Below, piece after piece: positions 26,023 through 35,273 of a stretch of DNA of 64,000 nucleotides. The notes under the pieces are model-generated. The model was not told the origin of the DNA. It searched no databases and saw only the letters and a list, made by a program, of their open reading frames with translations. Origin of the DNA: Selenomonas sp. WCT3 (GTDB lineage: Bacteria > Bacillota > Negativicutes > Selenomonadales > Selenomonadaceae). The translations under genes and the position numbers were made by a program. The DNA lies in the NCBI GenBank assembly GCA_900100835.1, contig FNCM01000010.1:1-64000 (forward strand), in the 5' to 3' direction. The number at the start of each line of letters is the position of its first letter. Position 1 is the stretch's first letter.

Positions 26023-26791
26023 ATCCGTATCGCTCCTCTGCAAACTTCAGGATTTCCTCATAAGTCCTGCCAACATTTCCATAATCCATTACCGGCCGGT
26101 CGATGACAATGACCGGCAAATCCAGTTCGGCCGCCGCCGCAAACTTTGTATCGGTTCCGCCAATGGTGCCGCTGTTTTTGGTAACGATAACATCGGCGTT
26201 ATACCGCCGGTATAATTCCTTGTTAAGCTCCTTGGAAAAAGGGCCCTGCATGCCGATAATCTGTCCTGGCGTAAGCCCTAATCCTTCGCACAAACGCATG
26301 ACCTCCGCCGTAGGCAGTACCCTGGCAATAATATGGCAGTCGCGCAGGTGCCTTGACGTCGTAAATTTTTCCAGATTGCGGCTGCCGGTGGTCAGAAAAA
26401 TATTCTTGCCCAATTTTGCGGCTAATTCTGCCGCCGCTTCGTAGTCATGCACCACCGATAACCGGTCATAGCTGCTAGATGTCAAATCCCGCTCATAACG
26501 GATATAGGGAATCTGCAAATTCTTGCAGGCCTCCAAGCCATTTTTTGACATATTCACCGCATAGGGATGGCTCGCATCCACAAACAAGCGAATGTCATGA
26601 ACCTGCAGATATTCCTCCAATTCCTGCTGGTCCAGCGGCTTATCGTTGATGATGAAGTTACGGCCACGACAATCAGCCAACAACTGTTCCCCGTAGTGAC
26701 TCACCACCGATGCCGCAACATCATAACCGTTATCCAACAGATATTTTGCCAATTCGCGGCCATCCTGGGTGCCGGCAGCGACAAAAATCAT
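25991..26791 (-). CDS. cbiJ: cobalt-precorrin-6A reductase
   Basis: This 266-residue NAD(P)H-dependent reductase (CbiJ/CobK) acts on the corrin ring. Marks are the N-terminal IFVAAGTQDGRELAKYL, FVDASHPYAVNMS, IPYIRYERD, FLTTGSRNLEKF and VTKNSGTIGGTDTK. It overlaps cbiH by 4 bp. Confidence 0.95.
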   Translation of the reverse strand: MIFVAAGTQDGRELAKYLLDNGYDVAASVVSHYGEQLLADCRGRNFIINDKPLDQQELEEYLQVHDIRLFVDASHPYAVNMSKNGLEACKNLQIPYIRYERDLTSSSYDRLSVVHDYEAAAELAAKLGKNIFLTTGSRNLEKFTTSRHLRDCHIIARVLPTAEVMRLCEGLGLTPGQIIGMQGPFSKELNKELYRRYNADVIVTKNSGTIGGTDTKFAAAAELDLPVIVIDRPVMDYGNVGRTYEEILKFAEERYGYGVYQTTDGN

Positions 26792-27543
26792 AAACCGTTC
26801 TCCTTATTCTGATACCCACGCGGGGTAATCATCCAGCCATCCTTTACATAAGTCTGGCTATTGCCGATGACCACCAAGGAAAACATATTGATGTCCTCTT
26901 GGGTGAAGTCTTCCAAAGTCGAAATGACCTTCGTCTCTTTATCACGGCTGGCGGCCGTGACAATTCCCACTGGGGTTTTCGGATCGCGGAATTTCAACAT
27001 GATTTCCCGAACCTCTTCAATGTTTTTCACGCGCTTTTTGCTTTTGGGATTGTAAAGGGCGGTGACAAAGTCGCCCTGAGCCGCCATCTCAACGCGTTTG
27101 CGAATGAGTTCCCAAGGGGTCAGCAGATTCGAAAGACTGATAACCGCAAAATCGTGCATCAGCGGCGCCCCGAGAACCGAGGCGGCTGCATTGACTGCCG
27201 AAACGCCAGCAATAACGCCGCCAAATTCTGGACGCTGTGCCTTTTCCCGCTGGAGAATGAGTTCCAATACCAGACCGGCCATACCGTAGACGCCGGCATC
27301 ACCGCTGGACACCACCACCGTATCCCGGCCTGCTGCCGCTTCATCCACCGCCATGCGGCACCGATCTATTTCCTGCATCATCGCCGTTCCGATGACCTTC
27401 TTGCCCATCAGCAGCGATTCCACCAGCTTGATATAGGTATTATAGCCTGCGACTACTTCTGCCGCTTCAATCGCTTTTCTAGCCCGCGGGGTCATATCCT
27501 CAAGACTTCCCGGACCGATACCGATTACTGTTATTTTTCCCAT
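26788..27543 (-). CDS. cbiH: cobalt-precorrin-3 C17-methyltransferase
   Basis: CbiH/CobJ methylates C17 with ring contraction. The 251-residue protein is a tetrapyrrole methylase: GIGPGSLEDMTPRA, VVSSGDAGVYGMAGL, GVSAVNAAASVLGAPLMHDF and YNPKSKKR. The start lies 13 bp inside the 3' end of cbiG. Confidence 0.96.
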   Translation of the reverse strand: MGKITVIGIGPGSLEDMTPRARKAIEAAEVVAGYNTYIKLVESLLMGKKVIGTAMMQEIDRCRMAVDEAAAGRDTVVVSSGDAGVYGMAGLVLELILQREKAQRPEFGGVIAGVSAVNAAASVLGAPLMHDFAVISLSNLLTPWELIRKRVEMAAQGDFVTALYNPKSKKRVKNIEEVREIMLKFRDPKTPVGIVTAASRDKETKVISTLEDFTQEDINMFSLVVIGNSQTYVKDGWMITPRGYQNKENGL

Positions 27544-28640
27544 AATAAAGCTACCGTCACTTTCTCAAATTTGGTTTTGCGAAGGGCCATTCGTCCGCCA
27601 CGCTCCCCCACGCAGCAATAAGCCGCAGCTTCGCAGACATTGCCGACGCCAAGGGTTTCTTTGACAAAAGGAGACTCCTCCAACTGATATTTGGCAATGG
27701 TCTGTTCCAATTCCGCTTTTTCATAGAACCGCACTGGCCGCGCCAAACTGTCCGCCGTGAAAAGGATTCCTGCCTCATGGCTCTTGACCGACGAACTGGC
27801 AAGGATATCCACAAAGGACCTGTCCCGGCCAATCATACGACAAGCCGTATCAATCGCGGACATGACCACTGCTGCCGGCGTGCCCCGGCGACAGCCCACC
27901 CCAGCAATCAGGCGGCGTGGCGACAGGCAAAGCACATTGGGCGGCAATTTCGAAAGCTCCGGAAGATTGGGTTCCGAAACAACAACCGCATACAGTTCCT
28001 GCTGCGCCTCCGGCTGGATGTTCATCAGCTGACTGGTAATGCACAATTCGACCTGCTGTCCTGCCTGCTCCAACATCCGTTTATAGAAAACGCTGTGGGG
28101 CAGCGTTTTATCAATGCGCCAATTGACGTTTTTCCCTTCTAGCACCGCCGAATTGAGGGTACCAATGCGAACCTTGGGCCAGGGGCGCAAGCTCAGCCGC
28201 GCCGCCAAAGCGTCTGGTGCCAAGCACTTATTGACATCTGTTGCCGTGGTGATGACCGGTGCTGCTCCCACTGCCTGGCAAAGCTGCTGGGTCAGTACGT
28301 TGGCGCCACCAATATGCCCCGACAACAGGCTGATACCATGCTGACCCCGCTCATCAAACACCACCACCGCGGGGTCCTTCAACTTGCTCTCCAATAGCGG
28401 CGCAATGGCCCGCACGACAATTCCCGTGGCCATGATGAACACCAAGCCGTCATAAGTATGGAAGGCTTCGGCTACCACCTGGGAAAGCTTGGCAAAACTG
28501 CGCGTCCCTTCCAGGGATTCCTGTTCCTTGGTCATGGCCTTCTCCGACACATAAATGGTCATCGTGCTGTCGAGACTTAATTGAAAAGTTTTGGCTAATT
28601 CATAAGCCTTTTTCGTTAAAACAAAACAAGCGGTTCTCAT
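27531..28640 (-). CDS. cbiG: cobalt-precorrin-5A hydrolase
   Basis: CbiG opens the delta-lactone and releases acetaldehyde, a step specific to the anaerobic (early cobalt) pathway, so this organism uses that route. The 369-residue protein has GLVFIMATGIVVRAIAP, DERGQHGISLLSGHIGGAN, TTATDVN, and the C-terminal GVGCRRGTPA and SSVKSHEAG. Confidence 0.96.
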   Translation of the reverse strand: MRTACFVLTKKAYELAKTFQLSLDSTMTIYVSEKAMTKEQESLEGTRSFAKLSQVVAEAFHTYDGLVFIMATGIVVRAIAPLLESKLKDPAVVVFDERGQHGISLLSGHIGGANVLTQQLCQAVGAAPVITTATDVNKCLAPDALAARLSLRPWPKVRIGTLNSAVLEGKNVNWRIDKTLPHSVFYKRMLEQAGQQVELCITSQLMNIQPEAQQELYAVVVSEPNLPELSKLPPNVLCLSPRRLIAGVGCRRGTPAAVVMSAIDTACRMIGRDRSFVDILASSSVKSHEAGILFTADSLARPVRFYEKAELEQTIAKYQLEESPFVKETLGVGNVCEAAAYCCVGERGGRMALRKTKFEKVTVALLWEK

Positions 28641-29392
28641 TTGCTGGCCTCTCGAAACATATGGGAAAACTCCGGCGCATAAAGCCGCGAAAGCTCATAA
28701 TCGGCACCAAGACAGCGGCTGACCACAATCATAGCCGTGCGGTCAATGTTTTTGTCCCGAATGTCCTCCACAATCGTAGCTAAAGTTCCCCGGACAATCT
28801 TCTGCTCTGGCCAGGACGCCCGCTGCACGATGGCAATCGGCGTATCCGGTGTATAGCCGCCCGCTATGAGTTCCGCCACCACCTTATCCAGCATGGTAAT
28901 GGACAGGTAAATGCACATTGTGGACTGATGTGCCGCCAAACTCCGGAGTTTTTCTGCCTCCGGTACCGGCGTACGTCCCTCATTGCGGGTGATGATAACG
29001 GTCTGGGAAATCCCCGGCAGGGTGTATTCCTGCTTGAGGGCTGCCGCAGCAGCAAAGCAGCTGCTTACTCCCGGAACGACATCGTAGCCGATATTTTTTT
29101 TATCAAGGGCATCCATCTGTTCCTGGATTGCCCCATAAACCGAGGGATCACCAGTATGAAGGCGAACCGTCATTTTTCCTTCCTGCTCGGCTTTTTCAAT
29201 CACACCAACGACATCGTCCAGGGTCATGAACGCCGAGTTATGGATTTCTGCCCCTTCCTTGCAAAAATCCAGCAGGGCCGGATTAACCAAGGAACCAGCA
29301 TAAATAACCACATCCGCCTCGGAGAGATACCGCTGCCCCTTAACGGTGATGAGCTCGGGATCCCCAGGTCCCGCACCAACTATATGTACCAT
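28637..29392 (-). CDS. cbiF: cobalt-precorrin-4 C11-methyltransferase
   Basis: CbiF/CobM methylates C11. The 251-residue tetrapyrrole methylase starts MVHIVGAGPGDPELITVKG and has YAGSLVNP, RLHTGDPSVYGAIQEQ and PGVSSCFAAAAAL. It is the first gene of the long cbi-cob run, with GGGAGG before the ATG. Confidence 0.97.
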   Translation of the reverse strand: MVHIVGAGPGDPELITVKGQRYLSEADVVIYAGSLVNPALLDFCKEGAEIHNSAFMTLDDVVGVIEKAEQEGKMTVRLHTGDPSVYGAIQEQMDALDKKNIGYDVVPGVSSCFAAAAALKQEYTLPGISQTVIITRNEGRTPVPEAEKLRSLAAHQSTMCIYLSITMLDKVVAELIAGGYTPDTPIAIVQRASWPEQKIVRGTLATIVEDIRDKNIDRTAMIVVSRCLGADYELSRLYAPEFSHMFREASK

Positions 29393-29452
29393 GAGATGTT
29401 CCTCCCATCTGTATTGCTAATGTCTTTATTTTTCCATATATCGCATCTATAT

Positions 29453-29481
29453 ATTATACAAATGACCGTCCAATAAGTCCA
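29453..29481 (-). promoter_or_regulatory. promoter of the cbiF...cobC run
   Basis: On the minus strand there is TGGACT (plus 29476-29481), a 17-bp spacer and TATAAT (plus 29453-29458). Only about 60 bp separate it from the cbiF start and no B12 riboswitch fits in between. Confidence 0.7.
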
Positions 29482-29493
29482 TAGCACAAACAC

Positions 29494-29529
29494 GAAAGCC
29501 CGGCAGAAAAATCTTCCTGCCGGGCTTTC
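29494..29529 (-). terminator. terminator of the B12-uptake operon
   Basis: The 13-bp stem GAAAGCCCGGCAG / CTGCCGGGCTTTC lies shortly after the stop codon of the receptor gene at 29540, separating it from cbiF. Confidence 0.85.
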
Positions 29530-29539
29530 CCAACTTAAC

Positions 29540-31513
29540 TCAGAACTTATAGGTGTAATTGAATAGATAACTGGTCGGTGCATCATAATAAGCCGACGCC
29601 GAATGGGAGATAATATCCTGACGGTTGAGCACATTGCGGATCATCAGGCTGAGTTCGTTGGCCTTATCTGGAGCATAGGTCGTATTCCAGGTCGTAAGCA
29701 AATACGGTTTCGTATCAAAGGAATGATCACTGGATGGTGCCTGTACGCGTTTGCACAGATAAGAAGCCTTGAGATTCGATACCCATTTATCCTTCTTATA
29801 GGTTATCCCCGAAGTCAGCTGAACCCGGCCGTATTTACGATCCCAATAGCCCTTCTTGCTGCTCTTGCTTTCCGGGTTCTGAACCGTTATTCCCCAATGA
29901 TAGGAAAAGGGCTTGGCGTCCTTGATATCCCAGCCAAGTTCCACGCCCGTGTTGCGGAAATCCTCATTGGTATATTCATACTCATTCTTCGCCGATTTCC
30001 AAGCGGCACTGATATTATCCTTGATATCCATGTGGAACAAAGCCGCTTTCCACTTGTGGGCACCATGATTCTGCTTCCAGCCAAGCTCGTAGTTGACGCC
30101 CTTCTGGGGCTTCAGGTTGTAGTTCGGAACAGCCTTTTCGGATGAGCCATACATCTGGGCAAAGGTCGGCATGATGAAGGACTGGGAAACATTCACATAG
30201 AGATTGTTGGCCTTGTCCATCTTGTGAAGCCACTGGCCCGAAGCGCTGAAGTTATGATAATTCTTGTCCATCCAAGCCCCATTGGTCCAGGTCTCACGCA
30301 CGCCAACAATACCGGTATTCTTTTCATCAAAGGCCTGCTCAAGCTGAGAGAACAAGCCGAAGTTGTTACGGGCATACTGGGCCGCCGATTTGGTCGTATA
30401 GGTGAGCAGCTTATCGTACTGCTCACGCTGCACCGAACTGCCGAGAATCCATTTGGTTTTCGGCGACAACGTCCAACGGCGCTGCACATCGGCACCATAG
30501 GTTATATTTTTCTCGCGGGTATTATAGCGAGGTGCCTTGGTTTCCTTATCGCCCTTTGCCGTATCCTTAAAATTCGTCACACCCTTTGACTCCACCGTAC
30601 CCGTATTGAAGTAGACACCGGCCTTAACCTTTTTGTCTTTGTAGTTGAGCTGAGTGATATGACGTTGGGTCGTATACTTGCGGTTGTTGAAAAGATCCCC
30701 CTGGGCAATCGTAGAACCTGCCTTGACAGCATCAGCGTAACGGCTGAATTTGCTCTCCGTCTCCAGATAATTATAGAGGAGCGACAGATGGTCATCAAGC
30801 TGATAGCTAATCCCGGCACTCTGTTTTTGCACATCGGTAAGGGTCGTACGCGTACTGCCGAATTTCGTCGCGGTCTTAGAAACATCCACGCCATGGCGCC
30901 ACTCATTGAAATTGTAGCTGACTGCCAAACGGTCATCGCCTACATTTGCCGCATAATGATGCTGGCCCGAGCTGCCGATGCCAGCCGTAACCGTATTGGC
31001 AGCCCCCTTCTTCGTGATGATGTTTACCACACCAGCCATGGCTTCACTGCCGTACAACACTGACCCAGAGCCTTTTACAACCTCGATGCGCTCAATACTG
31101 TCAGCAGGGATTGCCGACAAGTCATATTTGCCGCGCCAGGAAATCGGATTGCCATTAACCAGAACCAGCGTGCCATTATCGATGCCACGGATATTGACGG
31201 AGTTATCCATCGTGCCCATGGCGGCACCATTAGGGCCGAAAGCGCCATAGGCGATGCCATCGACTTTCGACAGCGCCTCCCCGGCCGTCTGCGCGCCGCT
31301 GTCTTTAATTTCTTCGGCGGTGATGATTTCCGTTGCCGCTGGAACATCCACATCTTTTTTCTGGGAACGAGTAGCCGTTACCACCACTTCCCCCAGATCC
31401 TCCGTCACCTTTTGCTCCGCAGCAGATACATCCGCCGGAACAGACCAATACATCGCAGCTGTCAATCCAGTTGCAACACTTGCCACCAACTTCTGCTTCA
31501 TTTTCTTGTTCAT
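29540..31513 (-). CDS. TonB-dependent outer-membrane receptor, BtuB-like
   Basis: The 657-residue protein has a signal peptide (cleavage near VSAAE, residue 32), a TonB-box segment EDLGEVVVTATR, a plug domain (about 45-165, with NVNGNPISWRG-type loop and GSGSVLYGSEAMAGVVNIITKK) and a beta-barrel ending in an aromatic residue (YLFNYTYKF), as outer-membrane proteins do. As the last gene of the riboswitch operon it is probably a second corrinoid receptor; uptake of cobalt or another cofactor precursor is possible. It shares the plug layout with the receptor at 35274 but is only distantly similar elsewhere. Confidence 0.88.
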   Translation of the reverse strand: MNKKMKQKLVASVATGLTAAMYWSVPADVSAAEQKVTEDLGEVVVTATRSQKKDVDVPAATEIITAEEIKDSGAQTAGEALSKVDGIAYGAFGPNGAAMGTMDNSVNIRGIDNGTLVLVNGNPISWRGKYDLSAIPADSIERIEVVKGSGSVLYGSEAMAGVVNIITKKGAANTVTAGIGSSGQHHYAANVGDDRLAVSYNFNEWRHGVDVSKTATKFGSTRTTLTDVQKQSAGISYQLDDHLSLLYNYLETESKFSRYADAVKAGSTIAQGDLFNNRKYTTQRHITQLNYKDKKVKAGVYFNTGTVESKGVTNFKDTAKGDKETKAPRYNTREKNITYGADVQRRWTLSPKTKWILGSSVQREQYDKLLTYTTKSAAQYARNNFGLFSQLEQAFDEKNTGIVGVRETWTNGAWMDKNYHNFSASGQWLHKMDKANNLYVNVSQSFIMPTFAQMYGSSEKAVPNYNLKPQKGVNYELGWKQNHGAHKWKAALFHMDIKDNISAAWKSAKNEYEYTNEDFRNTGVELGWDIKDAKPFSYHWGITVQNPESKSSKKGYWDRKYGRVQLTSGITYKKDKWVSNLKASYLCKRVQAPSSDHSFDTKPYLLTTWNTTYAPDKANELSLMIRNVLNRQDIISHSASAYYDAPTSYLFNYTYKF

Positions 31514-31577
31514 ATAATCCTCCTAAACTTGCACTCCCATTAGCATTTATCCTCAAGAGACAATTGGTCACTTCCCT

Positions 31578-32336
31578 TTACCAGTCATCTCCATCTGTCA
31601 TTTGGAACCGGTAGCGGATTGGATAGACACCGCTGCCCCGGAACTGACAGCGATAACCGGCAGCAATCGCTGCCTGGTCCATCGCCCCATACCCCGAAGA
31701 ACTCGTCACCACCACATTGGTGACGGAACCAGCCTGCACATAGATAAGCAAGGCTACCACGCCTTCAGCGTTTTGCGATCGCAGGCTGGCAGGATACACC
31801 GGCGAAGCTTTGGCAATGCACTTGGCCGGTTCTGGTGCCATTTGGCTTTCCCCAGCACCGGTTCCCCCGCCGCCATTACCGACACCAGTGCCTGGGCCAT
31901 TACCATTTCCCGCACCACTACCAGATAAATTGCCGTTGCCAGAGCTTCCCGACTCGGAATTTCCCGGCACTGCGCTGCCTGACTCCTTCGACTCGCGTTT
32001 TGCTCCATCCTCCGTTACCTGATGCTGCTTACGGTAATCTTTCTTTTTCTCCGGATGGCGCGTGTAATCTTCGGTAATTGCCGGCAAATCAGCCGCTGGT
32101 AGCATGGCAACTTCCATTGCCGCCGGGGCGGAAGCGGCAGGAGTCTGCCCGCCACCACCACTTCCCGCAGCGCCAGCTGACGCGTCAAGCCAAAGGGTAT
32201 TTTCCGGCACTGATTTATCGGCCGGTCTTACCAGCAAAAAGAAGCCTGTTGCCGCCACCAGCAAGAAAAGGACTAGGTGGAGCAGTATAGAAATTCCCCA
32301 GGCCCGCAGTTTTGCTTTCTGTTCCTCCTCACGCAT
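31578..32336 (-). CDS. tonB: TonB energy-transducing protein with Gly/Ser/Asn-rich linker
   Basis: TonB spans the periplasm and transmits the energy of ExbB/ExbD to outer-membrane receptors. The ATG at 32336 (MREEEQKAKLRAWG) has GGGGGAAAG upstream. There is one N-terminal membrane helix (about 14-37) and a C-terminal TonB domain (about 170-250: SPVYPASLRSQNAEGVV, VTSSSGYGAMDQAA). The linker between them is rich in Gly, Ser and Asn (repeats of NGNG and GSG, about 115-165), not Pro/Lys as in classical TonB. Two Cys lie in or near the C-terminal domain. It overlaps the exbD end in a TGATATG arrangement. Confidence 0.9.
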   Translation of the reverse strand: MREEEQKAKLRAWGISILLHLVLFLLVAATGFFLLVRPADKSVPENTLWLDASAGAAGSGGGGQTPAASAPAAMEVAMLPAADLPAITEDYTRHPEKKKDYRKQHQVTEDGAKRESKESGSAVPGNSESGSSGNGNLSGSGAGNGNGPGTGVGNGGGGTGAGESQMAPEPAKCIAKASPVYPASLRSQNAEGVVALLIYVQAGSVTNVVVTSSSGYGAMDQAAIAAGYRCQFRGSGVYPIRYRFQMTDGDDW

Positions 32337-32337
32337 A

Positions 32338-32745
32338 TCACTTTCCCCCATCAGCAGCCAATCCGATATGCGTAATTCCCAAAGCCTTGAACTCATCCAA
32401 CAGGCCAATCACCATTCCGTAATCGAGCCCCTGGTCCGCCCGAACCACAACAGCAAACTGCGGGTCCCGCTGATAAGACTGCTGTGCCTTTGTCAACAGC
32501 TCCGCTTCACCGATGGGCTTGTCTTCGAGCCATAGGGAACCATCTTTGCGAACCGTCACTACGTAAGTCACATGAAGTTTTGTCTCCGCATGCTGTGCCG
32601 CTGGCATATCCACATCCACCGTTTTCATATTTACCATGTACAGCGTACTCATCATAAAGAACACCAGCAGGAAAAACATGATATCAATCATGGGGATGAT
32701 AATAAGAGAAGGCTGCTTGATTTGATGACGTTCACGCAAGCGCAT
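32338..32745 (-). CDS. exbD: ExbD/TolR-type proton-channel subunit
   Basis: The 135-residue protein has a short cytoplasmic N-terminus, one membrane helix with the essential Asp (IIPMIDIMFFLLVFFMMS) and a periplasmic domain. The ATG at 32745 (MRLRERHQ) is preceded by GAGGAAGG and lies inside the 3' end of exbB (14-bp overlap). A longer start at 32784 is rejected. With ExbB it uses the proton gradient to drive TonB. Confidence 0.93.
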   Translation of the reverse strand: MRLRERHQIKQPSLIIIPMIDIMFFLLVFFMMSTLYMVNMKTVDVDMPAAQHAETKLHVTYVVTVRKDGSLWLEDKPIGEAELLTKAQQSYQRDPQFAVVVRADQGLDYGMVIGLLDEFKALGITHIGLAADGGK

Positions 32746-33394
32746 GCTGAGCACCTTCCTCTTCCTTGCGGACAGTCCCCGCAAACGCTGAGGGATTTGT
32801 CTCCATGAGCGAGAAGCAGGACTCCATGTCCGTCACGATATTTTCCAGCCGCTGGGAAAAATAAGCATGAATCATAAGGGCGAGAATTGCCACACAAAGG
32901 CCAAAGGCCGTTGCAATCAAGGCTTCACCCACGCCCCCCGTAATCGCGGCAGCCTGGGACGAATCCCCGTTGAACACACTAAAGGCCGAAATCATGCCGC
33001 TGATGGTTCCCAAAAGCCCCAAAAGTGGCGCCATCGTAACCACCACACTCAAATAGTAGAGGCGTTGACGGAACCGGGCCAAGGCCGTTCCGGACTGAAT
33101 CTCCAGATAAGCGGCAATATCCTCATGCCCATCGGCATAACGGGTGGCCGCCTCATGGAGCAACCGGCTTAAGGCGCCGTAATGGCTGGCAGCTAACGTC
33201 ATGGATCCGGCGTAATCCGCCTGGGCAGCTAGGGTCATAAACTGACTGGCAAACTTCCGTCCCGAATCCTCACGGTGAAAATACTGCCAGCGTTCGATGC
33301 CAACAGCCGTTACGAATAGGGAACAGAGCAGCAGCACGTACATGATAAAGCCGCCCTTTTGAAATAGCGCCACACCCGCCATAATACTTTCCAT
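32732..33394 (-). CDS. exbB: ExbB/TolQ/MotA-type proton-channel subunit
   Basis: The 220-residue protein has three membrane segments (about 13-33, 112-135 and 150-172), the conserved MAPLLGLLGTISGMI and the GEALIATAFGLCVAI helix with the pore Thr. It partners ExbD and TonB. AGGAGGAG lies before the ATG. Its presence inside a B12 operon means the uptake system carries its own energiser. Confidence 0.94.
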   Translation of the reverse strand: MESIMAGVALFQKGGFIMYVLLLCSLFVTAVGIERWQYFHREDSGRKFASQFMTLAAQADYAGSMTLAASHYGALSRLLHEAATRYADGHEDIAAYLEIQSGTALARFRQRLYYLSVVVTMAPLLGLLGTISGMISAFSVFNGDSSQAAAITGGVGEALIATAFGLCVAILALMIHAYFSQRLENIVTDMESCFSLMETNPSAFAGTVRKEEEGAQHALA

Positions 33395-33403
33395 AAACTC
33401 CTC

Positions 33404-34429
33404 CTAGTCCAATTTCTGTTGATATTTTCGCAACAAATATAAAAAATACGGGGTTCCAATAAAGGCTGTCATAATTCCGACTCGAACCTCATAACCTGGC
33501 AGGATAACGCGTCCCACGGCATCACAGAGAACCAGGAAAGCCGCTCCCGCCAAAAGGCTTGCCGGCAAAAGCCGACGGTGGTCAGGGCCGACGATGAGCC
33601 GCATCATATGCGGCACCACCAAACCTACAAAGCCGATATTACCGCTTATGCAAACACTAGTCGCCGTAGCCATGGAGGCCAATACAAGCATCAACAGCCG
33701 ATAGCGTTTCACCGCCATTCCCACGGCCTTGGCTTCATTATCCCCCAGCACCAGCACGTTGAGCTGTCGTGATAGTACCAGCATGACGGCCGAACTGATA
33801 AGTATCGGCCCCAGTCCCAACATTACGTGTTCCCAGCGCCGGTAATCCAATCCACCGATGGTCCAGAAAAGGTATTCCTGTAGCTTGTTCACATCGAGGA
33901 TTGTCAGCACTGCCGCTGAAAAAGCCGCCAAAAACATACCGACCACCACGCCGGACAGCAAAAGCGTCATGACGGGAATACGTCCATGCCGCCAAGCCAT
34001 CGCCACCGTAAGCCCCACGGCGGCCAGAGCACCCACAAGCGCTCCCACCGGCAGGGCAAACATCGTAGTCCCAGCTGCCCCCGTGGCAATCGCCAGCACA
34101 GCCCCCACCGAAGCACCGCTTGACACGCCGATGATACCAGGGTCTGCCAGCTGGTTGGCAAAAATCCCTTGAAGTACCGCACCAGAAATTCCCAGTCCGG
34201 CTCCTGTCAACAAGCCAACGATGGTTCGGGGCAGCCTAATATGCCAGATTACGGCCATCTCATCTGCCGGCACGGGCACCTGCGCCAAAATTGGAAGCTC
34301 CATTCCCTGGGCAAGCCCTGCCACCACATGAAGGAAGGGAATCTTCATCTGCCCCCAGCTAAGAGAAAGAACGCCCGCCACCAGAAGGCAGATTCCCAGA
34401 ACGAACACGATAATTCCATATCGCCTCAT
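33404..34429 (-). CDS. btuC: FecCD-type ABC permease for corrinoid uptake
   Basis: This 341-residue polytopic inner-membrane protein (about ten helices) has the BtuC/FecCD marks RLPRTIVGLLTGAGLGISGAV (N-terminal part RLPRTIVGLL), NQLADPGIIGVSSGA, GDNEAKAVGM, GFVGLVVPHMMRLIVGPDHR and LCDAVGR. It overlaps the ATPase gene by 4 bp. Riboswitch control points to cobalamin or cobinamide as substrate; such permeases also carry haem or iron chelates. Confidence 0.92.
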   Translation of the reverse strand: MRRYGIIVFVLGICLLVAGVLSLSWGQMKIPFLHVVAGLAQGMELPILAQVPVPADEMAVIWHIRLPRTIVGLLTGAGLGISGAVLQGIFANQLADPGIIGVSSGASVGAVLAIATGAAGTTMFALPVGALVGALAAVGLTVAMAWRHGRIPVMTLLLSGVVVGMFLAAFSAAVLTILDVNKLQEYLFWTIGGLDYRRWEHVMLGLGPILISSAVMLVLSRQLNVLVLGDNEAKAVGMAVKRYRLLMLVLASMATATSVCISGNIGFVGLVVPHMMRLIVGPDHRRLLPASLLAGAAFLVLCDAVGRVILPGYEVRVGIMTAFIGTPYFLYLLRKYQQKLD

Positions 34430-35262
34430 TCCGTCACCTCCCTGCCCAACACGGTTGCCAATAGCTTTGCCCGACGCTCATCCTGGCGCCCACTGCCCGT
34501 TGTATAGATATCCATATGCCCGGTAAGAGGATTTTCCGTCACCGCAATGGAAGCCCCATAGGCTTTGGTCAAAAGCTCCGGCGTAAGCACCTGCTCCGGC
34601 TTCCCATCGGCCAAAACAGTTCCCTGGGAAAGCAGCAACAATCTGGAACTGAACCGGGCTGCCAGGGACAGCTCATGAACAACCATCACAATTGTCCTGC
34701 CTGCAGCACAAAGTTCCCGGCAAAAGCGGAATATCTCCTCCTGATAAATAAGGTCCAGACCTGTTGCTGGTTCATCTAGCAACAATACCGGAGTCTGCTG
34801 GGCCAAAACCTTCGCTAAAAAGACCCGCTGCTGCTGGCCACCGGACAATTCCTGCACCGGACGGTCCAAAAATTCTAAGGCACCCGTATAAGCCAGAGAA
34901 GCCCGAATGATTTTCTCATCCTGCTTCCCGGGCTGCTGCCACCAGTGAAGATAGGGATACCGCCCCGTCTGCACGATTTCCCGCACAGTATACGCAAAGG
35001 GCACCTGCATTTGCTGCTGTAAATAACCAGCCCGCCGCGCAAACTCCCCCTCGGAGAGCTTCGTGATATCCGTTCCCTGAAGAAATATTTTCCCCGGAAG
35101 GACCGGCAGCAAGCCACGGATTGTCTTCAACAGAGTGCTCTTGCCCGCCCCATTTGGGCCCACCAGACTCACCAGTTCTCCCTTTCCCACCGAAAAGGAA
35201 ACATGCTGCAAAATCGTCTTTCCCGAATAACCAGCCTGCAAGTCACGGATTGATAAAACCAT
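34426..35262 (-). CDS. btuD: ABC transporter ATPase for corrinoid uptake
   Basis: The 278-residue ATPase has Walker A VGPNGAGKST, Q-loop LQQQMQVPF, signature LSGGQQQRVFLAK, Walker B VLLLDEPATGLD and switch VHELS. It partners the FecCD permease next to it. The last 40 residues or so extend beyond the usual core (ENPLTGHMDIYTTGSGRQDE region), as in some FepC/HmuV relatives. Confidence 0.93.
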   Translation of the reverse strand: MVLSIRDLQAGYSGKTILQHVSFSVGKGELVSLVGPNGAGKSTLLKTIRGLLPVLPGKIFLQGTDITKLSEGEFARRAGYLQQQMQVPFAYTVREIVQTGRYPYLHWWQQPGKQDEKIIRASLAYTGALEFLDRPVQELSGGQQQRVFLAKVLAQQTPVLLLDEPATGLDLIYQEEIFRFCRELCAAGRTIVMVVHELSLAARFSSRLLLLSQGTVLADGKPEQVLTPELLTKAYGASIAVTENPLTGHMDIYTTGSGRQDERRAKLLATVLGREVTE

Positions 35263-35273
35263 AAGCCCCTTCC

